Assembly (NCBI RefSeq): GCF_950023065.1
Contig: NC_088681.1
Coordinates: 60,236,836-60,300,835 of the forward strand
Source of the DNA: Planococcus citri
Lineage: Eukaryota; Arthropoda; Insecta; Hemiptera; Pseudococcidae
Direction: 5' to 3'
Length of the DNA: 64,000 bases
Within the stretch, counting starts at the first letter, position 1. Every line of letters starts with the position of its first letter. Under the pieces are notes generated by a model that was given only the letters and a program-made list of their open reading frames with translations, had not been told where the DNA came from and did not search any database. Of the stretch, positions 20,917 to 32,325 are shown in pieces. A program made the position numbers and the translations under genes.

Positions 20917-22785
20917 TCACAAGTAATTCATCTTAAATTTTTCAACTTCCTCGTCACTTCCCAAACACCAGGATAAAACTGAGGTGAATGAAGATTCGGA
21001 TACCACAGATTTATCAGCAGATGCTCTATCTTTCAATGCATTAATTATACGCGTTTTTATCGGCTGTAGAATATCTTCTGCAGAAACAAATGCGTCAATA
21101 GACTTCAACTCGACTAGCTCTTCTAAAGGGACCCGCGAAACATGTTGTGAAAAACATCGTTGTATCGAAGGCAACGACATCAGTTGATTTTTGAAGTTTG
21201 CAGATAGATTGGCATTGGCATATGCATCGTCGATGAATTGATTAAATTTTTTCCAATCATTGATGATTAAATCAAAAAATATATCGTCTTCATCGAGAAG
21301 ATTTTCCCGTAATAATTGTTGCTTAAAATTTCTAGCTGCTTGTACATTGGAAAATAAAAAACTCGCCCAATCATTCACTTCGTCAAAATTCGACGTAATC
21401 GGTAAAGACGTACAAAAGATTTGGATATTGTCTTCTGTAGCAATGACGTTCTCCTTGAATTGGTTAATCTCATCTTCGTTTTCAAAACACAAGTTCATCA
21501 ATTTTTTGAAATCTTTGCATCGAGTGCCTTGAATCAACCCTCTCCAGCAATCAGACCAAAACGTTCTCCTTTCTTCGTAAGTGGCATAAGAGAGAAAAGT
21601 TGAGAAGAACTCGTATTCTTTGGGCTTTGGTGGAGATTTACAACTAAAATCCTGCGAGTCCCCATACAATCTGTTATTAGATATGATTTCTCTAACTGCC
21701 GAACTTTTCAACCTTTCCGGAGCACTGTTCCATATTTCGCAACACAAATTAAACCAACCCCTGCGAATGCAGCCATCTTCGTCATCTTCAAAGCAGTCGT
21801 AATAGCTGAGGTCTTCACTCATTACATAATCATCGTTCTCAAATTGCAATATAATTATGGTTTCATTTAAGAAAGTGGTTTCGTTTATTACGTTCCGAAT
21901 TCGCCTCCAAATTGAAAGAATCAACTCCTTGTCGTACCAACCTTCTCTATACACAGCAAGCATCATTTCAAAACCACCTTCATCAACATTAACAAATTTA
22001 TCCAGAGTTTGATCGTCTGATTTTGGTAAAATGTACCGAGCAAAGGACTCTACATCCCTATTGAAAAGGCCATAAACGTGGTTTCTCCGCTTTTCTATTG
22101 TCATACGATTCCAAAAATATTGCACACATGGTCTATTGTGAGTGATGGATTCCAATAACATTACTTCATCGACATCTGCATTGTGCCACCGGCCTGTGGT
22201 TGGTATTTTATGCAATTCATTTTTCAGGTAACAAATCCAATAATACAATTCGGGACGTAAATAGAATTCGATACCATTCAAATCCATATTACTCGATACT
22301 AATGGCCAAAGTCGTCTGATATCGTCCTCGAAAAAATACGTACAAGCAATTGCGAACTTCTGATACACATCAAACCGATCACAATGCATCATACGCTCGG
22401 CTGTCCTCACATCATGAATAGTTCCGTTACAATCCCACACGAAATCATCGAAGTATCTCAAAATGCAGTTCTGATGGTTGTAAGGAGGATAAAATACACT
22501 TTTGTGATGAATTTGTAGCCAGTCATCCAATTCGAATCCAAATTCTGTGACATATTTGTCGATCGTCGCATGAAGCACAGATGGTACACATGAATCAGGG
22601 AGCACAGTTTTAGATGAAATATTTTCGCTGGTTGGATCAAATGTTTCCAATGCATCATCCATCTTGATATATTTCCTCACTTCACAGCGCCATATTCCCA
22701 AGCTAACGGCCATCGCTGATAGATCTTTTAGAGATACTGGAGTCGGATGGAAAATATCATACACTTCAGAATTGATTCCAGCCAT
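20917..22785 (-). CDS. Array copy D: intact 622-aa protein of the same family
   Basis: Uninterrupted from MAGINSEVYDIFHPTP to WCLGSDEEVEKFKMNYL; the upstream GTG-started extension is not credible. It is a mosaic. Near residue 65 it has the longer form LPDSCVPSVLHATID seen in broken copy A, where B, C and E have LPDLPSVI.A.ID. Around residues 310-355 it is identical to E (TTFLNETIIILQFENDDYVM, then SEDLSYYDCFEDDEDGCIR). Near residues 365-385 it follows C (NNRLYGDSQ). Such patchwork is expected from gene conversion. The family landmarks are all present, and no signal peptide or membrane segment is seen. Function unknown. Confidence 0.88.
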   Translation of the reverse strand: MAGINSEVYDIFHPTPVSLKDLSAMAVSLGIWRCEVRKYIKMDDALETFDPTSENISSKTVLPDSCVPSVLHATIDKYVTEFGFELDDWLQIHHKSVFYPPYNHQNCILRYFDDFVWDCNGTIHDVRTAERMMHCDRFDVYQKFAIACTYFFEDDIRRLWPLVSSNMDLNGIEFYLRPELYYWICYLKNELHKIPTTGRWHNADVDEVMLLESITHNRPCVQYFWNRMTIEKRRNHVYGLFNRDVESFARYILPKSDDQTLDKFVNVDEGGFEMMLAVYREGWYDKELILSIWRRIRNVINETTFLNETIIILQFENDDYVMSEDLSYYDCFEDDEDGCIRRGWFNLCCEIWNSAPERLKSSAVREIISNNRLYGDSQDFSCKSPPKPKEYEFFSTFLSYATYEERRTFWSDCWRGLIQGTRCKDFKKLMNLCFENEDEINQFKENVIATEDNIQIFCTSLPITSNFDEVNDWASFLFSNVQAARNFKQQLLRENLLDEDDIFFDLIINDWKKFNQFIDDAYANANLSANFKNQLMSLPSIQRCFSQHVSRVPLEELVELKSIDAFVSAEDILQPIKTRIINALKDRASADKSVVSESSFTSVLSWCLGSDEEVEKFKMNYL

Positions 22786-22870
22786 TTTGTAGGTCTGCAC
22801 TCGACTCTATTTCAATCAAAACCTAGAATCGTAAGAACCGAATTAATGCATAGAAACTAAAAGGTGAAAA
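22786..22870 (-). promoter_or_regulatory. Leader block of copy D
   Basis: The minus strand reads TATGCATTAATTC, then ACGATTCTAGG, then the ATG. The changed TATGCATT is shared with C. Further up (22871-23080) the flank matches C closely up to and beyond the hAT insertion site. Confidence 0.5.
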
Positions 22871-23897
22871 GTGTATAATAAGGTCCCAGGCACATGAACT
22901 GAAGAGACACGTGATTAAGTTATCGGACCGGGCAGCGCTAGTGTCGATTCACCGAGTTACGAGTGGGAGGAAATTAGAGGAAAGCTGCTCGAAAAATGCA
23001 ATTAGACTCGCTGACAACTTTTTGATTTTTTTGAATGAAAAAGTAATTAAAATGCTTTAGATTTAGATTTGATTTTTCAATATTTTTGGGGTCGTGAAGT
23101 GACCATAAGAAGCACTTTATGAGAAAAAAATCAATAAATTTACAATTTTTGAAATTACAAAAATGAAAATCTAACGAATTTTTTTCACGAAGTGCTTCTC
23201 ATGGCTACTTTACGCCCCAAAAAAGATTTAAAAATCATAATCAAAACTAGCATATTATTTTGATTATTTTTTCACATCAAAAAATCAAAAAGTTCCTATT
23301 TACCTATGTTTATGTTGAAACTGCCAGGTATCATTTTTTCGTCCTGGGCTGATTTGGTGGCGACAGTGGCGCTCCAAGCGGATGCCCGGCCCGAAGGATG
23401 AATTGCAAACTTGAATGTAACTTGAGCTGACGAACAAAACGCTCGTGATTGGTGACCCATGCAGAATTGAAAAAAATCAGCAGCCACCATCATTCTCGAA
23501 AAATAATAGATAATACCCAATAATAACAATAAAAAAAGTAAAGAGAGGGGCAAACATTTCTGGGGGGTCTAAAAGATTTTTTTTCTTGCAACTTGAGATA
23601 TTTCTGATTTGAAAGGAACTGCGATCCTCAAAAAGTGCATGGTCCAAAACCATCAATAACCTAAAATTTAGCTGCCCAAATTGATTTTTCTATTTTAGGC
23701 GAATTTTTCACATTTCAACATTGACCATTTTCTTAAATTTGTGCTTTTTGAAAAATATATCGTTTTAAAATTAACTAAGTACCCCAGAAAGTTTCAAAAA
23801 CTTTTTTTTTATCAGAATGTAAATAATTAAAAAAATTAGAAATTTTCTGTGAAGGCAATGAATGATAAGAAATTTTGGATCTCCTTATAGATCCAAA
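22871..23897. other. Spacer with hAT empty site and a GC-rich patch
   Basis: Bases 23036-23043 are the empty site of the hAT-like element in unit C. A pair of inverted arms near 23095-23225 (around AAGTGACCATAAGAAGCAC and its complement) forms a small hairpin. A GC-rich patch at about 23335-23405 is absent from the matching place in unit E (29735). The patch lies in an 85-codon minus-strand frame with a hydrophobic N-terminus, but E does not preserve that frame. Confidence 0.5.
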
Positions 23898-25975
23898 GGG
23901 TACCCCCCGATAAGATAGGCAAAATGCCCTTAACCTCAGATTTCGATGAAACTCACAGGGTATGTTTAGTACCCCCAAAAAATAATTTTGGGCCCATAGC
24001 CCGCTCCCCACCCCACCCCCCTCAGCCAGGGGGGTCAAAAAACGCGTTTTTCAGGGGAAAAATTCTGTATCAGCGCGTAATTAAGATAAATTGATTCTGT
24101 AAACAAATATAGTTAGAGGATACATGGGCGTACCTCCCTGAATTTTTTCAGAATTTTTCATCACACGGGGAGAGAAGGGGGGACAAAAGAAAACTTTAAA
24201 TCGACATTACTCCGGAACGAAAAAACATACCAAAACGATTTTTTCGTCAAATATGTATCTTTAGGTCTACTTTCTACAGAAGTCATCACCCGTCCATTTG
24301 GAGTGGTGGGTCAAGCTCAAAAGCTCAAAAAACTCTCAAAAAAACACGTTTTTTGCGTTTTTCTCCAAAAATATGGACAAGTGGCGGAAATCTAAGAGAA
24401 CCAAGTTGTTCAGCGTGAAATTTTACCTCAGAATTGTGTAATTGAAAATTCATTTACACCGCATGATCGTAAAACTACATGCGCAGAAGTATTTGTGCTT
24501 ACATCAAGATAGCTGAAAGGGTATTCCTGGGTAAAATAGGTGAAATGTCCCTGTCCTCGGATTTCTGAAATTTTGATGAAACATAGTTGGGTACCATTGG
24601 AAAAAAATTTCGGAGCCAAAAAATTCCCCCTACCTCACCTACCTTGGTCACAATAGCGAAAAAACGCCTTTTTCAGGGGAAAAAAATCACGCTTCAACGA
24701 GTTTTGAAAAAAAATCTGTATTCGCTCAAAATATGTATATTGTGTATGTATAATGAAAGTACATAAGTATTTGAGATTCTGCGTCGATCTATGCTATTGC
24801 TGTCAAAATCCAAGGTCACTTTTGGGGTTCTACTGAGAAAATTGAAAAGTAAATCTTTTTTTTTTTGGAGAGGGGGTATTAGTAGTTGGTGTTTTGAAAA
24901 TATTTTCTTCGAAAAAGTTTCGCTATAATGACGAAAAAATATTGAAAGATAATATATTTCTGAAACTGAGGAAATATTTTGGAACGCAGTGATGACAATA
25001 TTTTAGGTTTCAAAAAATTGATAGAGATTGGCAAAAATTCCTAAATTTTTGTTGATTTTTCAAAATTGACAAAAACAATTTAAAATAATAGCATAGAATG
25101 GACGCAGAATCTAAGATATATTCATTTAGGACTGGGTCGATCGTCATTTTTCTCAAAACAAATTGGGTACAGGGGCTACAGTGAAAAACCCGTGTTTTTT
25201 CGAAAATACTCCCACTTTAAGGGCACATGTTTTCCCTTTAGGGGCACTTCTGGAGCCAGAATTTTTCTGTACAACTTTCAACTCAAAATGACAGTTTTTG
25301 CTAAAATTGGTAAAAATCCAGTTTTTTTTCTTTTTTTGGTGATTTACCCAATCTACTACATACTACCCTTTCAGCTATCTTGATGTAAGCACAAATACTT
25401 CTGCGCATGTAGTTTTACGATCATGCGGTGTAAATGAATTTTCAATTACACAATTCTGAGGTAAAATTTCACGCTGAACAACTTGGTTCTCTTAGATTTC
25501 CGCCATTTGTCCATATTTTTGGAGAAAAACGCAAAAAACAGAGTTTTTTGAGCTTTTGAGCTTGACCCACCACTCCAAATGGACGGGTGATGACTTCTAT
25601 AGAAAGTAGACCTAAAGATACATATTTGACGAAAAAATCGTTTTGGTATGTTTTTTCGTTCCGGAGTAATGTCGATTTAAAGTTTTCTTTTGTCCCCCCT
25701 TCTCTCCCCGTGTGATGAAAAATTCTGAAAAAATTCAGGGAGGTACGCCCATGTATCTTCTAACTATATTCGTTTACAGAATCAATTTATCTTAATTACG
25801 CGCTGATACAGAATTTTTCCCCTGAAAAACGCGTTTTTGGCCCCCTGGCTGAGGGGGGTGGGGTGGGGAGCGGGCTATGGGCCCAAAATTATTTTTTGGG
25901 GGTACTAAACATACCCTGTGAGTTTCATCGAAATCTGAGGTTAAGGGCATTTTGCCTATCTTATCGGGGGTACCC
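23898..25975. repeat. Foldback element, family 2, copy 1
   Basis: Inverted arms of about 620 bp (23898-24515 and 25365-25975) begin GGGTACCCCCCGATAAG and end with the near complement CTTATCGGGGGTACCC. A loop of about 850 bp separates them. The equivalent site in unit E (around 30230, CCAAATTTCAC) joins the two flanks directly, so no target duplication is evident. A second copy with its loop in the other orientation lies at 60475-63181. No transposase is encoded. Confidence 0.85.
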
Positions 25976-27618
25976 TTTCACAATATTTTTAGACATTCTG
26001 GAGTCTATATTGCGATTTTGATTTCTCTAGGATTTTACAAATGATTGTATCCCGTTCACAAACCAACCTCCCCAGCCCGAATTTCGCAATTTTGAGCAAT
26101 TCTGGAGCCTCGACAGGTTCTCCTCATCAGATTTATTTACGTATGTTTTCATTTCCCTTTTTGTTAAAGTGAGGAGGACTTTTTTAAAATAATAATTTGG
26201 AAAGAGGGGCTTCATACAAGGACAGCAATATTATTTGGAGGCCGATGGAGGTGGGCGGGTTTTCTTAAAAAGGGCATTGTGTTGAAAAATGTTCGTAACT
26301 TTTTTCCAAATTGAAGTTTGAAATTTTCCAATTTTTTTCAATGTTTGTTGGAAGGGAGTGGAAGGGAAGGGAAGGGAAGGGAAGGGGCAGGATTGGGCAG
26401 CATATAAGTGATCCAATTATATTTACGGGCCGAGGGAGACTTTTTTTATGAAAATAGGCTTATTTAGGAGAACTAAGCAGCAAATATGGAAATCTTTTGA
26501 AAAAAAAATTTACAGAGTAAGAGAACTATAGACATAGATTTAAGTATTGTATTTTTTTTGATTTTTTCAAGCAGGGTGGTTCATGCAAGGGAACCAAGCA
26601 TTTGGAAAGATTCTGAGCATAAACGATACATTTCCGAAAAAATTATCACGCACGTTTCGAATTGTTTGAAAATTAATATCCCATTTGTGGGTGGGGGGGG
26701 GGGTGCTTTAAATGAAAGAATCAATACTATTTGTGAGCCGAGAAAAGTTTTTGACCCGAAATAAAAAAGTTTTTCTAGGATTAAAGGGGTGAAGGATAGG
26801 GGGAAGCTTTATGTAAAAGGGGCAAAATTTATTGTGGGACAAATATTTTGACCGTAAAATGTTACACATTTAAAAAAATTGTTTCAACTTATTTCATTTT
26901 TTTTTAATTTTTTGGAAGGAGAATGATGTTGGTGCGGAAGGAGGGAGGGGGTAATTCCACACAAGAGGAGCAATATTGAATCAGAGCCGAGAACGGGATT
27001 CTCTTGAAAAGAGGGTTAATATGGGAGAATTCATAACGTTTAAAAAATGTTTTACAGGCATTGATTAATCTCATTTTTTTTGTTTTTCCAACAGAGAGGC
27101 TTTCATATGCCAGGAGACCAAATCAGCTGTGGAACCCAATGGAAGGATTTTCTTAATAATTCTGTCTGAGAAATAATTTTTTTCAATTTGAATCCTCGCA
27201 TACCTTTTTTTTCGCCTCATTCTTCACATACCTAGAAAAAGTACATAGATTGATTTTATGAAAAAATAGAATAAAAAATACACAAATTCGGATAGCAACT
27301 CTATAAAATGTAATTAGAAATTTTAAAAAGAAAAAACATTACAATTTACAATAAAAGTAAGAGTTTAAAAATTATCTACTAGACATATTTACCTATGAAT
27401 TTGTACGTAAAATGAAAAAAAAAATAATAAGTAGGTAAGTATTCTAAAATACGAATGAACTGAGGAAAATTAAAAATGGCCGACATGTAACAAAGAACAT
27501 TTTCAATTTATAAAGAAGGATACCTAGACATAAAAACGCTGACTCGATACGCAGAAAAACATTATCACTAAAATGAATCTCCTCAGCAGATGTAATTTTT
27601 AGAATGAATGAATCAAGA
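25976..27618. other. Spacer and 3' flank of copy E
   Basis: The unit spacer resumes. A short (GGGAA)n microsatellite lies near 26350-26390 and a G-run near 26690. The shared 3' flank (ATGTAATTAGAAATTT) begins near 27300. No gene seen. Confidence 0.5.
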
Positions 27619-29484
27619 TCACAAGTATATCATCTTAAAATTTTCAACTTCCTCGTCACTTCCTAAACACCATGATAAAAGTGAGGTAAAAGAAGAATCG
27701 GATACCACAGATTTATCAGCAGCAGATCTTTCTTTCAATGCATACACCATACGTGCTTTTATCTGCTGTAGAATGTCTTCTGCGGAAACAAATTCCTCAA
27801 TAGACCTCAACTGGAGTAGCTCTTTTAAAGGAACCCACAAAGCATATTGCGAAAATCGTTGTTGTGTCGAAGGTAACGACATCAGATAATTTTTGAAGTT
27901 TGCAGATCGATCAGCGTTGGCATATGCATCGTCGATGAACTGATTAAATTTTTCTGGGTGATACCTGATCAAAGTTGAAAAAATGCTTTCAGGTCTACCG
28001 ATAAAATTTTCCTGAAGTAATTGTTGCTTAAAATTTCTAACTGCTTGCAGATTGGAAAATAAAAAACTCGCCCAATCATTCACTTCGTCAAAATTCGACG
28101 TAATCGGTAAAGACGTACAAAAGATTTGGACATTGTGGTCTGTGGCAATGACGTTTTCCTTGAATTGTTCCATCTCACCTTCGTTTTCAAAACACATGTT
28201 CATTATTTTTTTGAAATCTTTGCATCGAGTGCCTTGAATCAGCAATCTCCAGCAATCTGACCAAAACGTTCTCCTTTCCTCGAAAGTGGCATACGAAAGA
28301 AAAGTCGAGAAGAACTCGTATTCTTTCGGCTTTGGTGGATATTCACAACTGAAATACTGCGAGTCCCCACACAATCTGTTTTTAGATATGATTTCTGTAA
28401 CTGCCGAACGTTTCAACCTTTCTGGAGCACTGTTCCATATTTCGCAACATAAATTAAACCAACCACTGCGAATACAGCCATCTTCGTCATCTTCAAAGCA
28501 GTCGTAATAGCTGAGGTCTTCACTCATTACATAATCATCGTTCTCAAATTGCAATATAATTATGGTTTCATTTAAGAAAGTGGTTTCGTTTATTACATTC
28601 CGAATTCGCATCCAAATTGAAAAAATCAACTCCGTGTCGTACCAACCTTCTCTATACAGATCAAGCATCATTTTAAAACCACCTTCCTGAACATTAACAA
28701 ATTCATCGAGAGTTTGATCGTCCAATTTTGGTAAAATGTACCGAGCAAAGGACTCTACATCCCTTTGGAAAAAGTCATAAGCATTTCGTCTTCGATTATC
28801 TGTTGTCATGCGATTCCAAAAATATTCCACAGATGGCCTATTTTGAGTAAAGGACACATTCAACATTATTTCTTCGACACAATTATTGTCCCACCAGCCT
28901 CTGGTTGGTATTTTATCCAATTCATTTTTCAGACAACAAATCCAGTAATACAAATGTGGGCTTAAATAGAAATTAATGCTATTCAAGTCCATATTACTCG
29001 ATACTAATGGCCAAAGTCGTCTGATATCATCTTCGAAAAAATATATACAAGCAATTATGAACTTTTGCTGCACTTCAAATTGATCATAATGCATCATACG
29101 CTCGGCTGTCCTCACATAATGAATAGTTCCATCAAAATCGCACACGAAATCTACGAAGCATTTCAAAATAAAGTTTTGATGGCTGTACAGGGAATAAAAT
29201 ACTGTGCGGTAATGAATATGCAGCCACACACTCAATGAAAATCCAAATTTTGGGACATATTTATCGATCATGGCATAAATCACGGATGGTAAATCAGGGA
29301 GCACGGATTTTGATGAGATATTTCCGCTGGCTGGATGAAATGTTTCCAATGCATCATTCATCCTGAGATTTTTCATCACTTCACAGCGCCATATTCCCAA
29401 GCTAACGGCGATCGCAGATAGGTCTTTTAGAGAAAGTGGAGTTGGATGAAAAATATCGTATACTTCAGAATTGATTCCAGCCAT
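27619..29484 (-). CDS. Array copy E: intact 621-aa protein of the same family
   Basis: Open from MAGINSEVYDIFHPTPLSLKDL to WCLGSDEEVENFKMIYL; a GTG 15 nt upstream is not used as a start here. All landmarks are kept: CDFDGTIHYVRTAERMM, FFEDDIRRLWPLVS, YYWICCLKNELDKIP, SVEYFWNRM, WYDTELIFSIWM, CCEIWNSAPERLKRSAV, CFENEGEMEQFK. One segment is identical to D (see D). Just before the C-terminal quarter it reads ENFIGRPESIF, which gave the reference for the 4-nt lesion in B. The predicted product is soluble and helix-rich. Function unknown. Confidence 0.88.
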   Translation of the reverse strand: MAGINSEVYDIFHPTPLSLKDLSAIAVSLGIWRCEVMKNLRMNDALETFHPASGNISSKSVLPDLPSVIYAMIDKYVPKFGFSLSVWLHIHYRTVFYSLYSHQNFILKCFVDFVCDFDGTIHYVRTAERMMHYDQFEVQQKFIIACIYFFEDDIRRLWPLVSSNMDLNSINFYLSPHLYYWICCLKNELDKIPTRGWWDNNCVEEIMLNVSFTQNRPSVEYFWNRMTTDNRRRNAYDFFQRDVESFARYILPKLDDQTLDEFVNVQEGGFKMMLDLYREGWYDTELIFSIWMRIRNVINETTFLNETIIILQFENDDYVMSEDLSYYDCFEDDEDGCIRSGWFNLCCEIWNSAPERLKRSAVTEIISKNRLCGDSQYFSCEYPPKPKEYEFFSTFLSYATFEERRTFWSDCWRLLIQGTRCKDFKKIMNMCFENEGEMEQFKENVIATDHNVQIFCTSLPITSNFDEVNDWASFLFSNLQAVRNFKQQLLQENFIGRPESIFSTLIRYHPEKFNQFIDDAYANADRSANFKNYLMSLPSTQQRFSQYALWVPLKELLQLRSIEEFVSAEDILQQIKARMVYALKERSAADKSVVSDSSFTSLLSWCLGSDEEVENFKMIYL

Positions 29485-29600
29485 TTTGTGAGTCTGCACT
29501 CGACTCTATTTCAATCCAAACCTAGAATCGTAAGGACCGTATTAATGCTGAGAAACTAACAGGTGAAGTGTGTAGAGTAAGGTCGCATGCACATGAACGG
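29485..29600 (-). promoter_or_regulatory. Leader block of copy E
   Basis: The fullest version of the block: GCATGCGACC, TAGTTTCTCAGCATTAAT, ACGATTCTAGG and the ATG, in minus-strand order. It served as the reference for the deletion in copy A, where the first element is fused to codon VYDI. Confidence 0.5.
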
Positions 29601-31170
29601 AGAGACATGTTGTTAAGTTATTTTCAGTTTTACGCATGAAAAATTTTGAACCTATACTTAGTGTGTCAGAATTGTTTTTCAATCCATAAGTTGCATTTTT
29701 CATATTCACAATCATAGGATGTCTCATGAAAACCATAGAGGAATTGCAAACTTGAATGTAACATTGAGCTGACGAACAAAACACTCGTGAATAGCTGGCT
29801 CATGCAGAATACTGAAAAATTCAGCAGCCACCATCACTCGAAAAATACTACCCAATAATAACAATAAAAAAAAATAAAGAGAGGGGCTAACACTTCTGGG
29901 AGGCCTAAAAGATTTTTTTTCTTGCGAATTGGGATATTTCTGATTTAGAACTGCGAACCATAGAAAGTGCATTGTCCAAAACCATCAATAACCTATTTAG
30001 CTGCCCAAATTGATTTTTCTATTGTAGGCGAATTTTTCACATTTCAACATTGACCATTTTTTTCAATGTCTGCTTTTTGAAAAATATATGATTTTAAAAT
30101 TAAGTAAGTAAGTAAGTACCTCAGAAAGTTTCAAATACTTTTTTTTATCTATCAGAACGGATATAATTTAAGAAATTAAAAATTTTCTGTGGAGGCAATA
30201 AATGATAAGAAATTTTGGTTCCCCTTAAATCCAAATTTCACAATATTTCTAGACATTCTGGAGTCAGATTCTATATTGCGATTTTTGATTTCTCTAGGAT
30301 TTTAAAATACAAATGATAGTATCCCGTTTATAACCAAACCCCCAAGCCTGAATTTCGCAATTTCGAGCAATTCTGGAGGCTCCAGTAAAGTTTTTGATTT
30401 CTCCAAAATTTAAACAATCTTCCAGAAGGGGTAGAAATTAATTTCAACCGCTAAAAACCGAGTTGTGACTTATCCTCGACCCGTTTAAAGAATTTATCAA
30501 AATTTGAGCCGAATTCCAGACGCCTTTCTTGGACTTGAAAATTTATACTTATGAGGAAAAAATTCAAAAAACGAAAACTTTCTTGTTTGTGAGAACATTT
30601 TTGGAATTACTTAGTACAAATGGCTGAATAGTAGGTATGTAAGACCAACCCTCCGAATCTGAATTTACGGATTTCGATCCATTCTGGAGCCTCCAGCGCG
30701 ATTTTTTATTTCTCCATATATTTCAACATTTCTCCAGGACACATAAAAATAAAATTCATTTGTCTGACTAAAACTCGAGTTATCGACCTTTTAGAACAGT
30801 TTATTCTCATTTGAACGAATGTACGTCTGGATTAAAATTCTGGAGAAATCAAAAATCATGCCAGTGCCTCCAGAATCTGAGGAGGTAAAAAATTGGAAGT
30901 ATTGAGCGCTCAAAACTTTTAAAGCTCTCTGGAGGCGGAACAAAGTACTCTACTGAAAAATGATGTCGAGGAAAATTGTAGAGAATTAAATTTCCAATCG
31001 ACATAGTGTCATTAGTTTTTTTCTAGGATGCTTAGTTTTTGATATATTTGCAAAAGAAAGTATAATTTTGGGAAAACTCAGCGTTCAAAACTTTGAAGCA
31101 TTCTACGGAAAATTTAATGCAAGAAAATTGTAGAGAATTGAATTTCCAATCGACATAATGTCGTCAGTTT
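29601..31170. other. Spacer upstream of copy E
   Basis: Matches the spacers above D, C and B in order, including the AATTGCAAACTTGAATGTAAC stretch (29740, 23400) and the CTCCAAAATTT-type repeats. It ends with two direct copies of AATTTCCAATCGACATA (about 30992 and 31141). The second is interrupted at about 31170, where a foreign block begins. Confidence 0.5.
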
Positions 31171-32325
31171 GAGAGGAGTAGGATTGCCCTCACCGCCTAG
31201 GTGGTTATTCGCGTAATTTCCCCTTATGAGAAGCTTCTGTATATGTTTCTATAATAGAGTCTGCGCTTTATTCCATATAGGTACTGTAAGTAGGGTAACG
31301 TGATAAATTCTTCTAAACTTATACGTGCGCTCATAGGATCCCTAAATAACTGGAAGGATCTCCCTAACTATCGTATAATAATACGATCAGATCATCCGTT
31401 CCCGCCGAATGATCTATTCTTTTGATGAACATTTTCTAAGCACAAACTTGCTTTGGCGAACCACGAATTTTACTTGGTCTCGTAACTCCGCGGTAACTTG
31501 TTCCTCGTCAAAACGATGATGTGTTAACTATATCGACACAATGAATATGTGAGAACAAATGGGGTTCTCCCCTGCTTGTCATTTTTAAGGTTTTACCCAC
31601 CTTCAGCGTGGTAATTAGTGTTTCTCTGAACGTTTTAATTAATTATTATTAAATACGGTTCTTTTGAATACACTTCGATTTTCCAGACATCGAAAGTATT
31701 TCTCGTCTATACATCGAGCCTATAGATAGATGTTCCTACCTACACATATAGTTTTGGTTAGTGTATCGGAAGAGGTAGGAAAAATGCATAGTGCCCAAGT
31801 AAGTGTAAGGTAATTAATTATAGCTAGATCATAATTAATTGAGATGGATAAAATGAGTAATTATACACCTAGTATTAGTGGCTGTATAGGAGATATTTAT
31901 TTTATCTCAGATGAAAGACATAATTCCACCATGTTTTAGTTGAAGTAAGATAGCAAAAGTAGCACGTAATTATTTGAGCTAATACTCAAGTGGTTTTGTG
32001 TAGATTAAACTTTACTCGATGCGAGTGTGCACTTGCATTGAATTACGTAATAATAGTCTTTAATTTATCCTTTAATTATTATGTATAGAACTCGTTCGGT
32101 ATATAATTCAATAAACATATTGATTGGCATGAATATATGTTTTTATTTGGTGAAGAACTGGACAATGTGCTTATAGTGAATTGGTTAATGCCGAAGTCTC
32201 CTATCTGAGCTAGTCAGGGACAATGAGCAAATATTCAGTGCCTAGGGAATATTTTTCTTAGCCAACTTCAGGGATAGATCATGCTGATATCTACTATCTC
32301 ACCGGATCATTACCAATCCCACTAT
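31171..32325. other. Foreign block at a rearrangement junction, LTR-like
   Basis: The composition changes sharply and the sequence has no match to any array spacer. It contains an AATAAA (about 32110) and TATA-like words but no long frame. The left border interrupts a spacer repeat and the right border cuts copy F, but the two flanks do not join into one sequence. This fits an LTR remnant left after recombination between two sites better than a simple insertion. No target duplication was found. Confidence 0.4.

Noticed and set aside
23296..23553. 85-codon minus-strand frame with a hydrophobic start
   Set aside because: The matching region of unit E does not keep the frame or the GC-rich part, so a signal-peptide gene is not supported.
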